Of a DNA stretch of 64,000 bases, positions 47,101 to 58,216 are shown piece by piece. Numbering within the stretch: position 1 is the stretch's first letter; every line of letters begins with the position of its first letter. The notes beneath the pieces were generated by a model. It had not been told where the DNA came from, did no database searches, and saw only the letters and a list, made by a program, of their open reading frames with translations. Location of the stretch: assembly GCA_027972325.1 (NCBI GenBank), contig JAPMOS010000090.1, forward strand, positions 96,277-160,276, written 5' to 3'. Position numbers and translations under genes: made by a program. Source of the stretch: Paratrimastix pyriformis. Lineage: Eukaryota > Preaxostyla > Paratrimastigidae.

Positions 47101-48260
47101 CTCTGCCATCCTGGCCGAGAAGGACCGCTTCGGGCGAACCCAAGCGGCCGAGCTCTACTCCAAGGCCTCCGGGTCTGTACGACGCCTCTCGCGGCGGGGT
47201 GGTGAAAGGGGAGCCACTCCGTTCACTCGGTTCGCTCATTTCCCTTTCTGCCCTCCTCCTCCTCCTCCTCCTCCTCCTCCTCCCCCCCAGCAAGCGAATT
47301 CTTTTCTTTGACTATGACGGCACCCTCACCCCCCTGGTGAAGCACCCATCCTATGCGAAGCCATCGGTCTGCTGCTTCCCGTTTTTGCAAGTCTCCTCCG
47401 ACCTCAAATCTTCTCTGTCTCACGATCGATTCAGCGAGAATTGTCGGCCATGATCCGCAAGCTGGCCGGGCACGCCAACACCTTCCTGTACATTGTCTCG
47501 GGGCGCGACCGGGCCGAGCTGAGCGAGTGGTTCTGTCTGTGCGGCCACGACGACACTTCCTCTCGCTCACCTCCTCTCGCTCACTTCCTCTCGCTCACTT
47601 CCTCTCTCTTCTCGCTCACCCTCTCGCCTCACCCTCTCGCTCACCGCCACCGTGGCCGGGTCTTGACGGCGTGTAGCGGACCCTGCGATCGGGCTGGTGG
47701 CGGAGCATGGGATGGTGGTGCGGCACCCCGACGCGAGCGACTTCCAGCCCATGATCGAGGCGCCCGACCTGGCCTGGATGGAGACGGTCAAGCAGATCAT
47801 GGGCTACGTGGCCGAGCGGACCCCGGGCAGCCTGGTCGAGGTCAAGACCAGCTCGATCAGCTTCCACTACCGCGAGTGCGCCGCCGAGTTCGGCGAGCGG
47901 CAGGCCAACGAGCTGCGCTGCACGTTGACCTCGCGGGCCTCGACGCTCCCCGTCGACATCATCACCGGCAAGAAGGTCGCCCATCCACCATCGCCGCTCG
48001 GTTCCTCGCCAGCCTGACACGGCGCACCACCATCCACATCCCCACCATCATCAGGTCGTCGAGGTCCGGTGCAAGGGGGTCTCGAAGGGGGCCATGGTGC
48101 GGAAGATCCTCTACCTGCTGTGCGTCCCCCCGCAGACCACCCAGCCGCCCGGCTCGGTCCAGGAGGTCGACGCGGCCATCCAGGCGCTGCCCGGGGTGGG
48201 CCTGGTGCTGTGCTTCGGGGACGACCGGACGGACGAAGGTCGGCCCCATCCCCCATCCCC

Positions 48261-48291
<31 letters not shown>

Positions 48292-48938
48292 CGCACACAC
48301 ACCCACCACCCTCGTGCTGTCTCTTCTACCTCTCTGGTTTTTGTTTTATTTTCCCGTTACTTCGTTCCTTCTTTACACGACACCCACCACCCTCATCTCC
48401 GTCACCCCTCACCTTGTCACCTTGTTCTGCTGCAGACATGTTCGAGATTTGCAACCGGCTGCCCACGAACCGCTCGTTCACGGTGGTCGTGGGCCATCGC
48501 AAGTCATGCGCCCGCTTCCGGATGAACACCCCGCTGCACGTCCAGCGCCTTGTCGCGGCCTTGGCCGACTTGGCCAGTGCCGGTCCTCCACCCACCTCAG
48601 CAGCAGAACGCGAGCAGATCCCACCTGCTCCAACCCCCGACTCCCAACAACAAACCCCCCCTGAACTTGCGCCTCTCCCACCATCTCGGCGCCGTGTGGC
48701 AATGGCCATCAGCCCCCTTCCGCCCTCACTCATTCCGTCTCCCCGGTTCACTGATCGCGAGGCCAGCGACGGGTCCCCTTTGGCACACTCTGCCCCCAGT
48801 GACATTCCAAAGGAGCTCTTCGGGCGACCCTCCCCCCGGGTTCCATCAAGCAAAACAACAGGGACCAGTTCGACCACAGCCCCAATCGACATCGTCACCC
48901 CCTCTTCAAGCGCAGGAGTTGGGATTCCATCCAAATAA
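44196..48938 (+). CDS. Trehalose-6-phosphate synthase/phosphatase, copy 1
   Basis: Bifunctional architecture. GT20 synthase: ATRILVVSNRLPINFSLGDP, EFVLKPSSGGLVTGLRG, FTWIGWLGFG, VWVHDYQLCLLPGYLRE, KTIGFFLHIPFPSSEVFR, EILDSLLDANLVGFHAFEFA, VDYTKGLVLKLLAIEQLL and DGMNLVALEYVACQ. HAD phosphatase: KRILFFDYDGTLTPLVK, NTFLYIVSGRDRAELSEWF, GLVAEHGMVVR and VLCFGDDRTDE. The synthase joins UDP-glucose and glucose 6-phosphate; the phosphatase domain releases trehalose. The catalytic DYDGT and GDD acidic residues are present, so both activities look possible. About twelve exons; donors GTCTGT at 44996, 45513 and 46715. A disordered Ser/Pro tail ends at 48938. The 3' half is repeated in inverted orientation at 61.4-63.9 kb. 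Confidence 0.95.
45061..45145 (+). repeat. (TCC)n-(TTC)n microsatellite in a TPS/TPP intron
   Basis: About ten TCC triplets are followed by about seventeen TTC triplets, just before the exon beginning KTIGFFLHIP. The opposite strand reads as poly-Glu/Lys, which is not a gene. Confidence 0.9.
45735..46000 (+). repeat. CAC/CACCCC satellite with two copies of the shared intron motif
   Basis: CAC triplets, then CACCCCA and ACACCCC units, are interrupted at 45867-45899 by the motif TTTTCCCGTTACTTCGTTCC plus TTCTTTACACGAC. A shortened copy follows at 45921-45945, then (CA)n and CACAC units up to the exon VDYTKGLVLK. Confidence 0.85.
46010..48600 (+). repeat. Left arm of an inverted duplication (TPS/TPP 3' half)
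   Basis: This arm matches the reverse complement of about 61440-63850. Exon translations from VLKLLAIEQLL to LVAALADLA are almost identical in the two arms. Around 47616-48020 identity extends through coding and intron sequence without a visible difference at the protein level in any frame. Several introns differ. Confidence 0.85.
48341..48382 (+). repeat. Shared intron motif copy in TPS/TPP
   Basis: TTGTTTTATTTTCCCGTTAC is followed by TTCGTTCCTTCTTTACACGA. It lies in the intron between the exons ending CFGDDRTDE and starting DMFEICNRLP. The corresponding intron of copy 2 (61612-61696) lacks it. Confidence 0.8.
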
Positions 48939-49641
48939 CACTTTTTTTCTCGAATCTGAACGGAGAGAGGGGGCGGAGGAGTAGTTGACGCAACGGTCAG
49001 CGTACAAAACACCCAAAACAAAGTGTCCGACCATCGCAGGAGCAGATAAATGACATGAATGAGGAAAGAAAACTGCAAGAGAATGTCGAAGGACCAGGCC
49101 AGGAGGCTCCAACCGCCTGCTGACCACAGGGTCGCTGCCTCATCGCCGTCCCCGAGAAACGGAGCGGGTCGGCGAATCTGCAAGAGTCGCACGATGAAAA
49201 GACATGGACGGGAACCGAATGAGAAAAAATGTCGACGAGGTCTTGCTTTGGGAAAGCCCACCCATTCAAGGCATGCCCATGATTAAACCCCTGGTTGGAT
49301 CCCGTAGGATCCAGCGCCCATTCTGGGCTGGGGGGAACGGGATACAGCTCCACCGTGAAGAACCGCACCATACTATCCCGCCCTTTTACGATTGTTCAAA
49401 GAACAGCCCCGAAGGACGCCCAACTTGACCGAGGGCGCCGTCACAAGAAATTATGGGATGACAAAAAAAAAAACCAACAACAAACAAGTGGCAAGTTGTG
49501 CCTGTTTCTCTCTTCCCTCATCACTTGCTGCTCCTTTCCAGGGCTTACCATCTCTTTCACACTTGAACATTTGATTTCTTCCCGTCCTTAATTGGGTACT
49601 CCAGAACAAAGTCATTGGGGATGGGATGCCATTGGCATGTG
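48939..49641. other. Convergent intergenic region
   Basis: Between the TPS/TPP stop and the end of the minus-strand LRR gene. A hydrophobic minus-strand reading (LLQFSFLIHVIYLLLRW near 49040-49090) has no supporting start or homology. A short A-run lies at 49463-49474. No gene is called. Confidence 0.4.
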
Positions 49642-49891
49642 CTATTGATTGATATCTCCACCCATGCATGGCAGCGGGGAAGACCGACTTGTTGTCGCAG
49701 GCCTGCGCCCTGGTCTCCCAGTTCCCCTCGTGGCCACGATTTGTACGGATTCCTTGTAGAACCGCTGGGCCTCATCCACCGCCCGCTTGGCCTGCTCAAC
49801 CTGCTGCAGCGCCTCGTGCCGCCGCTGGGCCATCGCAACCTGGGGGTCGTTGAGACGCAATCACCAAACGGCAGCAGCGGCAACAGCAAAG

Positions 49892-49937
<46 letters not shown>

Positions 49938-52498
49938 GAAACCTCAAACAGATGAGTGGCTGAGGAAAACGGCAGCGGCAACAACAACAACAACAAAATG
50001 CAAAATAAGATGAGTGGACGGTGCTCCCCCCCCCCCCGGGGTTGGTGCCGCACGAACACGCTCTTGTTCGCTGGCCGTGATGGCCTCGCGGAGCCTCTTC
50101 TCGGCCTGCTGGCGCTCGTGGTCGGCCTTCGCCATGGCAACCCGCATGTAGTCTTGGCTGGGCGGCGGCGGGGGGGGCACACAGGCATGAGCCAGCACGA
50201 AGAAGAAAAGAACTGGCGGCGGGAGCTCCAAACTGGGCCCAATCCGTGTGCTGCGTCTGTGCTGTGACGGTTGGCGGTAGCGGGCGGGCGGGCGGGCAGG
50301 GGTGGCGGTGGCGGCGGGGGGGATGCCGGCGGACTTGGAGAGGGTGTCCACCTTCATGCTGGCCAGCTCGCGGACCACCTCCAGCTGGCGCATGTCGATC
50401 TCCTTGAGCCGCTCCATGTTCTCGTCGAAGGTCGCCACCAGCTCCCTAAATGGGTGCAGCGTGTGGTGTGGGTGTGGGTGTGGGTGTGGGTGTGGGTGTG
50501 GGTGTGGGTGTGGGTGTGGGTGTGGGTGTAGGTGTGGGTGTGGGTGTGGGTGTGGGTGTATTGTAGGTATCGATCTCCTTGAGCCGCTCCATGTTCTCGT
50601 CGAAGGTCGCCACCAGCTCCCTGGGTGCGTGCCGTGCAGGGGTGTGCGGGTGCACGGGGTATGTCGGCACCGAGCTGATGTGCTGCGTGGCGGCCTGGGT
50701 CTCGTCGAGGCACACAGGCGGCACACACGGGCGCACACGGGCGCACACGGGCACACACGGGCGCACACGGGCACACACGGACGCACACGGGCACACACGG
50801 ACACACACGGGCACACAGCCACCGACCTGATGTGCTGCGCCTTGGCGGCCTGGGTCTGGTCGAGGCATTCGCGGGTCTGGACGAGGGCCTCCTGGGCCGC
50901 CTCCAGCTTGCGCTCGCCCTGGGCCAGCGCCCCACGGGTGGCCTCCAGGTGGGCAACCTCCAGCTGAAGCTCGGCAAGCTGAGGGGAGGGGCGGGGATCA
51001 TGATGAGGGTGATGATGAGGGCCGGCGGGCAACCTCCAGCTGAAGCTCGGCAAGCTGAGGGATGGGGCGGCGCGGTGGTCGGGGGGCGGTGGTCGGGGGG
51101 GTGGGGATCATGATGAGGGCGATGATAAGGGCCGGCGGGCAACCGCCAGCTGAGGCTCGGCAAGCTGTCCATGGGTGCTGATGGCCGTGGCGTGGCGTGG
51201 CGTGGCGTGGCGTGGCGTGGCGTGGCGTGGCGTGGCGTGGCGTGGCGTGGCGTGGCGTGGCGTGGCGTGGCGTGGCGTGGTGAAGAGCGATGGAGATGCC
51301 GAAGTCGGGGAGGGGGGGGGGGGGGGATCTGCATCCCTGCGATGCGCCGTGGTCCCCCCGTCACCGCGGTGTGTGCGTGGGTGATGGGAGTTCCGGTCGT
51401 GGTGCTGCGGAGGGCCCACCACCACCGTGGTGCGGCTGTGGCCACCAAGGAACCCGAGACCATCCCCCACCGAGTGCCTGTCTGTCTGCATGCGTGTGTG
51501 TATGTGTGTGTCTGCATGTGCGCACGTCCTCAGAACGGGTCCCAACCAGCCGCCCGGCCGAGAGACACACGGACCTCGTCCTGCAGCCGGCCCGCGTGTG
51601 CGCTGCGGTACTTGCGGGTGTTCTCGGCGATGAGATGCTCCAGCGACATGAGCAGCTGGTAGGGGGCGTTGTTCAGCGAGATGTCCACCTCCAGCAGGGT
51701 GCTGTTCGTCCGCAGCGTGTCCACCAGGGCCCCCACCGCCACTGCGAGGGGACGGGACGGGACGGGGTGCCCGATGGGTGTGGGGCGCGAGGTGATTCAC
51801 ACAGTACAGGCGCACAGGCGCACAGGCGCACCAAGACGACAATGCAGACACACAGACACAGAGACAGACACAGAGAGACAGAGACACAGACAGACACACA
51901 GACACGCGCACAGACAGGGCCCAGACCATCGGCGAGGTTATTGGAGGCGAGGATGAGCCTCTCACAGACAAACAGACAGCACACGCAGACACCGACAGGT
52001 GCACGGCCCAGACCATCGGCGAGGTTATTGGAGGCGAGGATGAGCCTCTTGAGGCAGGCGTTGGAGAGCAGGGCCCGTGCGAGCTCGGTGCCGCCCGGGT
52101 CCTGGACGTTGTTGGAGGTCAGGTCGATCTGCTGCAGGGACATGTTGGTCCGCAGGGCCTCCGCCAGGGCGGATATGCCCCCGTCGGTCATGGCGTTGTG
52201 GGCCAGCTCCAGCCGGACCAGGGCCGTGTTGGTCTTCAGCGCCTCGCCAAGCGCCCGGCCACTGAATGGACGCGAACCAGCAGGGCAGGGGAGGGGAGGG
52301 GTTGGAGGTTGGGGGAGGTTGGGTCGGGAGGGGTTGGGGGCAGAGGACAGCGCAGTGTGAGTAACTGTGTGAGTGTCCAGGGGGGAGAGCCGTGGACAGC
52401 CATACTGCAGACTGCGCAGGAAACCAGGAGACAGACCGAGACTATCACCCCGGGGGGGGGGGGGGGGGGAGGATGGCCACCGAGACTATCACCCCGCG

Positions 52499-52570
<72 letters not shown>

Positions 52571-55162
52571 ATGCGGACCAGCGGGGCCGACGTTGCAGTG
52601 GTTGAGGAGGAGGCCCGTCAGGGTGCGGTTCTCGGTCAGGGCCCGCCCCAGGGCCGCCGCCCCGTTGGGGCCCAGCCCGTTGTGGGACAGGTCCAGCTGC
52701 ACCAGCGTGCCGTTCGTGCGCAGCACCTGGCCCAGCACCTGCAGATGGACGGGATGGGATGGGATGGGATGGGATGGGATGGGAGGGGGGGCGGTGGCGG
52801 GCGGTGGCGGGCGGTGGCGGGTGGTGAGCGATGGTGGGTGGTGGGTGGTGGGCGGGGGCATGCGACGATGACGAAGTGTGCGGGTTGTGGGCAGGACGGG
52901 AGGATCGCACCTGATGATGTGCCAGTGGACGCACGTGTGGAAGTGCGTGGTGCGAGGGCTGCGGAGGGGTCTCTCATTGCGTGGCGGCAGGGGCTGCGGG
53001 CGGACCTTGGCGCCGCGTTCCCCGATGAGGTTGTGGGTCATGATCAGGGTGTGCAGCGGGCATGCATTCCCCCGGTCGGCCTCCTCGTCGTCCTCCTCCT
53101 CGTCTCGTATTCTGGGCCCGACGGGGGTCGAACCGGCGACCACCAGCCTGGGACCGGCCGCCCCACCGGAGGGGAGGGCGACGGGGGCTGGGGCTGGGGA
53201 GGGCCAGCTGGGAGGTGGAGACGGAGCGGCCAAGGCTGCCCCGGGCGGGCGTGAAGACGTTCAGATGGCGCACCAGGGGCTGCGCGGGGGGGGGGGGGGG
53301 GGGAGTGCGTGACGGACGGGAGGGGACGGGAGGGTTGAAAAGTGGGGCAGGATGGACGGATGGCTGGATGGCTGGATGGCTGGATGGCTGGATGGACGGA
53401 TGGCTGGATGGCTGGATGGCTGGATGGCTGGATGGCTAGGACGCCCGAGCCGGCGCCTCGTTCTGCCATGAGGCATCATCACGCAGGGGGGCGGACCGGG
53501 GATGCGGTGCGGGCGGGGCCTTGGGGTGGGGTTCAGGAAGGCGGCCGGGGACTCGGTCCGCGAGGGGCTCTCTGGGGGACGGATGGGGTGATGGGATGGA
53601 TCCGCCCCCCCATGGGGAATGCAGACAGAAGACAAGGCGTCTCAGTCGGGGGTGATCTGGTCCTCCTTCCCACACAAAGATCCAGCCCCCCCCCCCCCCC
53701 CGCCCCATCCCCCCATCCCCCCCTCCCCGTCATGCCAGGCCATGCCATGCCATGCCAAGGGCGGCCAGGGCACGGACGGGCGATCTCCTCTGGGGCGCCT
53801 CGCCCGGGCCACGGCCCGCTCGACCAGGATGCGACGCATCCAGGGGATGATCGGGTTGCGCTCGCCCTCGGCCTCGGCGGCCCCCTCGAGGCTGTGCCGC
53901 AGGGCCAGGGCCACCTCGGCGGCCCCCCGGTCCCCGATCTCGTTCCGGCTCAGGTCCAGACGCACCAGGGAGGTCTGGCCAAGCACCTGGGCCAGGAGGG
54001 TCGCACCTGGGGGATGGAGACGGGGGGGGGGGGGGGGTGGAGGAGGTCCGCATGGATGGGGGATGGGCACAGCAGGATGTGCGGACGAGCTTGTGGCGGC
54101 AGATGGGGTGATCGTTGTGGGGTGGGGTGTGGGTCGGGGGGAGGGGAGGGGGGGTGGAGCAGACCCTCCCATCCGAGGCTGTTGGCCGTGAGGTCGATCG
54201 TGTCCAGGGAGCAGCCCTCCTGCAGCGCACCCGCCAGGTAGGACATGCCCTCGGCCCCGATCCCGTTGCTCTGCAGATTCAGCACAGCCAGGACCTGCGC
54301 CCGGTGGGGTGCGTGGGATGGGCCGAAGCAAGGGACGTGAAAAACAGGGAAGCGGGGGCGGCGTGGGAGAGGACGGTCGTGATCACGGAGTGGCGGTGGC
54401 GATGTTGGGGGGTGGGTGGTGGTGGTGACGGTGACGGTGACGGTGACGGTGGTGGTGATGGTGTGGGGCGGTAGCCACGGACCTTGTTCACGAGCAGACA
54501 CTCGCTCAGCGCGATGCAGCCCCGCACCCCGATATGGTTCCGGTTGGCGCCCGCAATGGCGGACAGGTCCAGGCTAGGGAACCCCGGGGTAACATAGACA
54601 GTGGGGGAAGTGAGACGCTTGGTCAGGGAGACTCGGCTTCCAGGGCAGACCTCACCAGGATGTCGTTGGACTGCAGGGCGGTGAAGAGGTCGACACCCCC
54701 CTGGACGCCAATGTCATTGCTGCGCAGATCGAGATGGACGCACGACGGAGCCCCATTGTTCTCCAAAAGAGCGGACACAGAGCGGGCGCCGGGGTCACGC
54801 AGGTTGTTGCCGCCTATCGCCCCGGGTGAGGTTACCGCGGCGGTGGGGGGCTAACACCACAGACCAAGGTTGATGACAGTATATTGGTCGATGCCTCGGA
54901 GGGCCCGAACCAAAACATCAGTGGCCGCAGGACCCAGGCCATTTTCGCGAAGGTCAAAAAACCGCCCGGCGCAGGTCCGGTCGAGGAGTTGCAAAAACCG
55001 ATCTTCTTGGGACTGACTGGGCTTTCGGTCAATATCCTGTGAAAAACCAATGCCCCGCCAACAGGGGTCGCATGGATAACTCCTCGATTGGGGTAACTCA
55101 GGCGACAGACCCGACACTTCGCAGCGAAGATTTGGCGTTGAATATCTAATGGAATGGCACAT
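49642..55162 (-). CDS. Ribonuclease-inhibitor-type LRR protein with C-terminal coiled coil
   Basis: At least twelve exons. Repeats of 28-29 residues follow L-x2-LDLS-N-IG--G---LA-AL: [136 protein letters not shown]. This is the NLRC3/RNH1-like class. The C-terminal third is a coiled coil: [80 protein letters not shown]. The stop at 49642 is one option; an alternative frame continues to 49451. No NACHT domain is seen. A cytoskeletal or ciliary scaffold role would fit, but is inferred. Introns hold most of the local satellites. Confidence 0.75.
49889..49936. repeat. (GAT)n microsatellite
   Basis: About fifteen GAT triplets, in an intron of the minus-strand LRR/coiled-coil gene (ATC in sense). 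Confidence 0.85.
50395..50621 (-). repeat. Exon-edge duplication flanking a TGTGGG satellite
   Basis: A 51-base segment encoding [17 protein letters not shown] in sense occurs at 50395-50446 and again at 50569-50621. The spacer between them is a GTGTGG satellite (50460-50560). One copy is exon; the other lies in what should be intron. Confidence 0.82.
50710..50822. repeat. GCACACACGG decamer repeat
   Basis: Units of CACACGGGCG or CACACGGACA type, about ten bases each, fill the intron between two coiled-coil exons. Confidence 0.85.
51186..51282. repeat. CGTGG pentanucleotide repeat, about 19 units
   Basis: Pure CGTGG units within an intron of the LRR/coiled-coil gene (CCACG in sense). Confidence 0.92.
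51918..52050 (-). repeat. Exon-edge duplication ([14 protein letters not shown])
   Basis: About 45 bases encoding [14 protein letters not shown] in sense occur at 51918-51962 and again at 52004-52050, separated by CAGACA-type repeat. The right-hand copy continues the LRR exon; the left-hand copy is intronic. Confidence 0.82.
52499..52568. repeat. (GT)35 microsatellite
   Basis: Uninterrupted GT dinucleotides ((AC)n in sense) in an intron of the LRR/coiled-coil gene, preceded by a G-run and a duplicated GAGACTATCACCCCG. Confidence 0.93.
53350..53438. repeat. GGATGGCT octamer repeat
   Basis: Units of GGATGGCT with GGATGGAC variants in two blocks, within an intron of the minus-strand LRR gene. 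Confidence 0.85.
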
Positions 55163-55364
55163 GTAACCCCTTCGAATTTTCGTTGGGTTGTTTCGAGAAA
55201 TGCTTTAATGCGTGCGTTATCCAGCAGGAGTCGTGGGAGGAAGGAAGAACGGTAAAAAGGATAGGTGGTCGAACCGAGGTCGAAATGGTTCGTACGTCAA
55301 ATCCTTTTCTTCTTCCCCATCGCGTCCCGCCCATGTATTTTGTTTTTTTCTCTGATGTTCCTAG
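55163..55364. promoter_or_regulatory. Probable bidirectional promoter
   Basis: The minus-strand LRR gene starts at 55162 and the first clear exon of the plus-strand sugar-phosphate regulator starts at 55365. This 200-base interval is less GC-rich than its surroundings and must hold the 5' region of both, plus the unresolved first exon of the plus-strand gene. No specific element is recognised. Confidence 0.4.
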
Positions 55365-56186
55365 AGCACCATTACCGAGCTTTCCAATAATCTCACGCAG
55401 GACCTCGATGTGGCCAACCCAGATCAAATATTGAGAATTTTCCGGCAGACTGACTCGCAAATTTTCAATGGCTGGCGTGACCAACCTGGTCTTTTGGATC
55501 ATTCCACTCTCTCGGCCGCAGAACGGCTGAGCGATGCTGCCACTGAGTGTCTTTTGCATTCGCAAAACTCCCTCATTATTATTGCGGGTGCTGGCACGAG
55601 CGGGCGGCTGGCTTACCTCTGCGCACACGAATTCAATCGTGTCCTCGTGTCAATCGGGCTCCCCCAGTGCTTCCGCTACCTGATCGCCGGTGGCGATGCT
55701 GCTCTAGTTCGCCCAGTCGAGGGTGCCGAGGATGACCCGGTCAAGGGCGTCGAGGTCTGGGCTGACCTCCGATCCTTCTGCTTGAATGAAAAACTTGAAG
55801 GAAATTGAGGCCCTTTGTGCGTCCGCACCTGTCCGCCCCCAGCGGATTCTCTATGTGGGCATCACCTGCGGGATGTCCGCGCCCTATGTTGCCGGACAAC
55901 TTGATTTTATGATGAATCTTTACGGGTCCGACGCTTCTGCCGCCTCTTCCCGGGGACCGGCCGATATGCCCCCGGAGGGATACGCATGCCTGATGGGCTT
56001 CAACCCGGTCGAGCTGGCCCGCAAGGTGCACATCGAGGGCTGGCGAGGGAGCTTCTCCGATGTCGCCCTGCGGCTCGAGCAGCAGCAGACTGCCCAGTCT
56101 GTGGGCCGACAAATGGCACACCGAAGGTGGGCGTGCGGACCAGGGTTGGGTTGACCGGCCCAGTCTCACGCGCCCATCCCGGACCC

Positions 56187-56217
<31 letters not shown>

Positions 56218-57977
56218 ACCAGCCCGGATCGGTTTATCATCCTGAACCCGGTTGTGGGCCCCGAGCCCGTCACCGGGTCGACCCGCATGAAGTCCGGCAC
56301 CACCACCAAGGTCCGCCATCCCCCTCCCCCGAATTGGCATTGATTGACTGGCTGCGATCGCAGCCTGACCTCCCCAGCGCCCATCTTCCACTCATCACGC
56401 CTTCCGGGTTGGTTTCCCCTGGGGGCCGCCCAGATCCTCCTGGACACCTGTTTCGCGGCCGCCATGCAGACCCTGCCCCACATGCGCGTCCTGACCGCCT
56501 TCCCCGCCCTGGGGGCCGCCTGCTCCGGCCCTGCCCCTGCCCCTGCCACCGCCCAGGCCCCGGTCGGACCGACCCTCATCCCGTGGCACTCCCTCGCAAC
56601 GGACACCGCCAGCCCACCCGGGTCGCCGGACTCTGCGGCCCTCGCATCCGGTGGCTCTCCCCCCTCGGGTGGTTCCCCCACCTCGGGTTCATCTCTGCTC
56701 CACCCGGCCCTGCTCGACCTGAGCCCCCTCCCCCCTCCGGCGTCCGGCCCGTTCCGGGCCCCAGACCACCATCTCGATGTGGCCGGCGCCGCCCCGGCCG
56801 GCACGGTCTCTGCCCCCCTGGAGCGCCTCTCCATCCAGGACATGTTCCTGGCCTTCGAGCGCACCGTGCGGGCGGTCTACCTGCTCCCGGCCGGGTCGGC
56901 CACGCACCCCCTGGCGAGCCCCATCTCGCACTGTGGCCAGGCCCTGGCCCGTGGGGGCCACCTGTATTACCTGGGCACGGGGGTGCAGGGCATCGTCGGC
57001 CTGGTGGATGCCTCGGAGTGTCCGCCCACCTTTGGCGCCTCCGTGGACGACGTGCGCGGCTTTGTGGAGGGCGGCTGGGCGGCCCTGGCCACCCAGGGCC
57101 AGGGCGAGGGGCTCCCGGTGGAGGACCCCCGCGAGGGGCGGCTCTTCCGGGTCGGGTGGGACGAGTTCGAGCGGGTCTTCCTGCCCAAGCTGACCCCCAA
57201 CGATGTCGTCGTGGCCGCCGGGGTGGTCCCGCAGGGCCCCGCCGCGGGGCATGACCACAGGCCAGGTCGGTGGGCCCCCCCTGTTCGAGCCGCCATCCCT
57301 TCACCCCCACAATTCTCGCCCTGCCGCGGTGTCCCCCCCCCCCCCCCCCAGATTCGATGCTGACCGATCGGCAGCTTCTCCTGCTGCATGACTCGGCTCC
57401 CGCCACCCGCATCCTGCTGGCCATCCACTCCTTCCCCTCCGCCGGCCCGCTCCCGGCCGCCCTCACCCAGTCGGCGGACATCTGTGTACCCCTCGTCCTG
57501 CCCTGCGGCCCCAGCCTGGTTCGTGGCGTCACCAGCTTTGCCGACCTGGCCGCCAAGCTTTCCTTCAACGCCATCTCCACCGGGGCCCACATCCTGGCCG
57601 GCAAGGTCTACCAGAACTACATGATCGACGTGCAGATCTCCAACAACAAGCTCTTCCACCGCGCCACCAACATCATTCGCACGGTGCTGGGCCTGGGCTC
57701 GCGCCCGTGCACCGTGGACGAGGCCCGCGACCTTCTGCTCTGCGCGCTGTATCGCCAGGAGCTGGCGGTATTGCCCGCCGAGGTGCGCTCCACTGATTAC
57801 CCGGTGCGGGCTCATGTTGCCCGGGCCGCGGCCGGCGTGACTCGTGTGGTTCCCCTGGCTGTCCTCTTGGGGCACCGCGTTCCCATGCAGGAGGCTCTTG
57901 CCCAATTACAACACGAGCGGATCGTTCGGAAGCTGGTCTTATCAGCTGCCGCACGAGGAAAAAGCTCAGCCAAGTAA
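55365..57977 (+). CDS. Glucokinase regulatory protein / MurQ-like double-SIS protein
   Basis: The first clear exon reads STITELSNNLTQDLDVANPD, LRIFRQTDSQIFNGWRD, then the SIS loop IIIAGAGTSGRLAYLCAHEF and RYLIAGGDAALVRPVEGAED. Later exons contain LYVGITCGMSAPYVAGQLD, FNPVELARKV, FIILNPVVGPEPVTGSTRMK+SGTTTK (a family hallmark) and a second, more divergent SIS-like half (GGHLYYLGTGVQGIVGLVDA; LSFNAISTGAHILAGKVYQN; VSTDYPVRAH-type RSTDYPVRAHVARA). MurQ etherases have one SIS domain; two-domain proteins of this type are glucokinase regulators that bind fructose phosphates. An Ala/Pro/Ser insert (about 56520-56760) splits the middle. The start lies in an upstream exon that I could not fix. Whether it is an etherase or a regulator is not decidable here. 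Confidence 0.85.
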
Positions 57978-58216
57978 CCAAGGGTACATTTAGGTCAACA
58001 AGTTGCGCCATATTTCTCGTCTCGTGTGAGGCGCGGCGATGGCTTTAGAATGGCCTACCTCCTGTCGGGTCGTCATTCCGCATACCGAATCTCATGCCAC
58101 TGGGGTGTGCGTCTCGGCCACACTACTGGGTCAACCTCGTCCGTCGGCCGACAGTTCCCATTGGGTCAACACGATGAGCCGGATTTCGTCTCGTGCTGCT
58201 TTTCACGCGTCGTCAA

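Noticed and set aside
48326-49261. Hydrophobic minus-strand frame suggesting a small membrane protein
   Set aside because: It overlaps the conserved end of the TPS/TPP gene, has no matching family, and its hydrophobicity arises from T-rich sequence.
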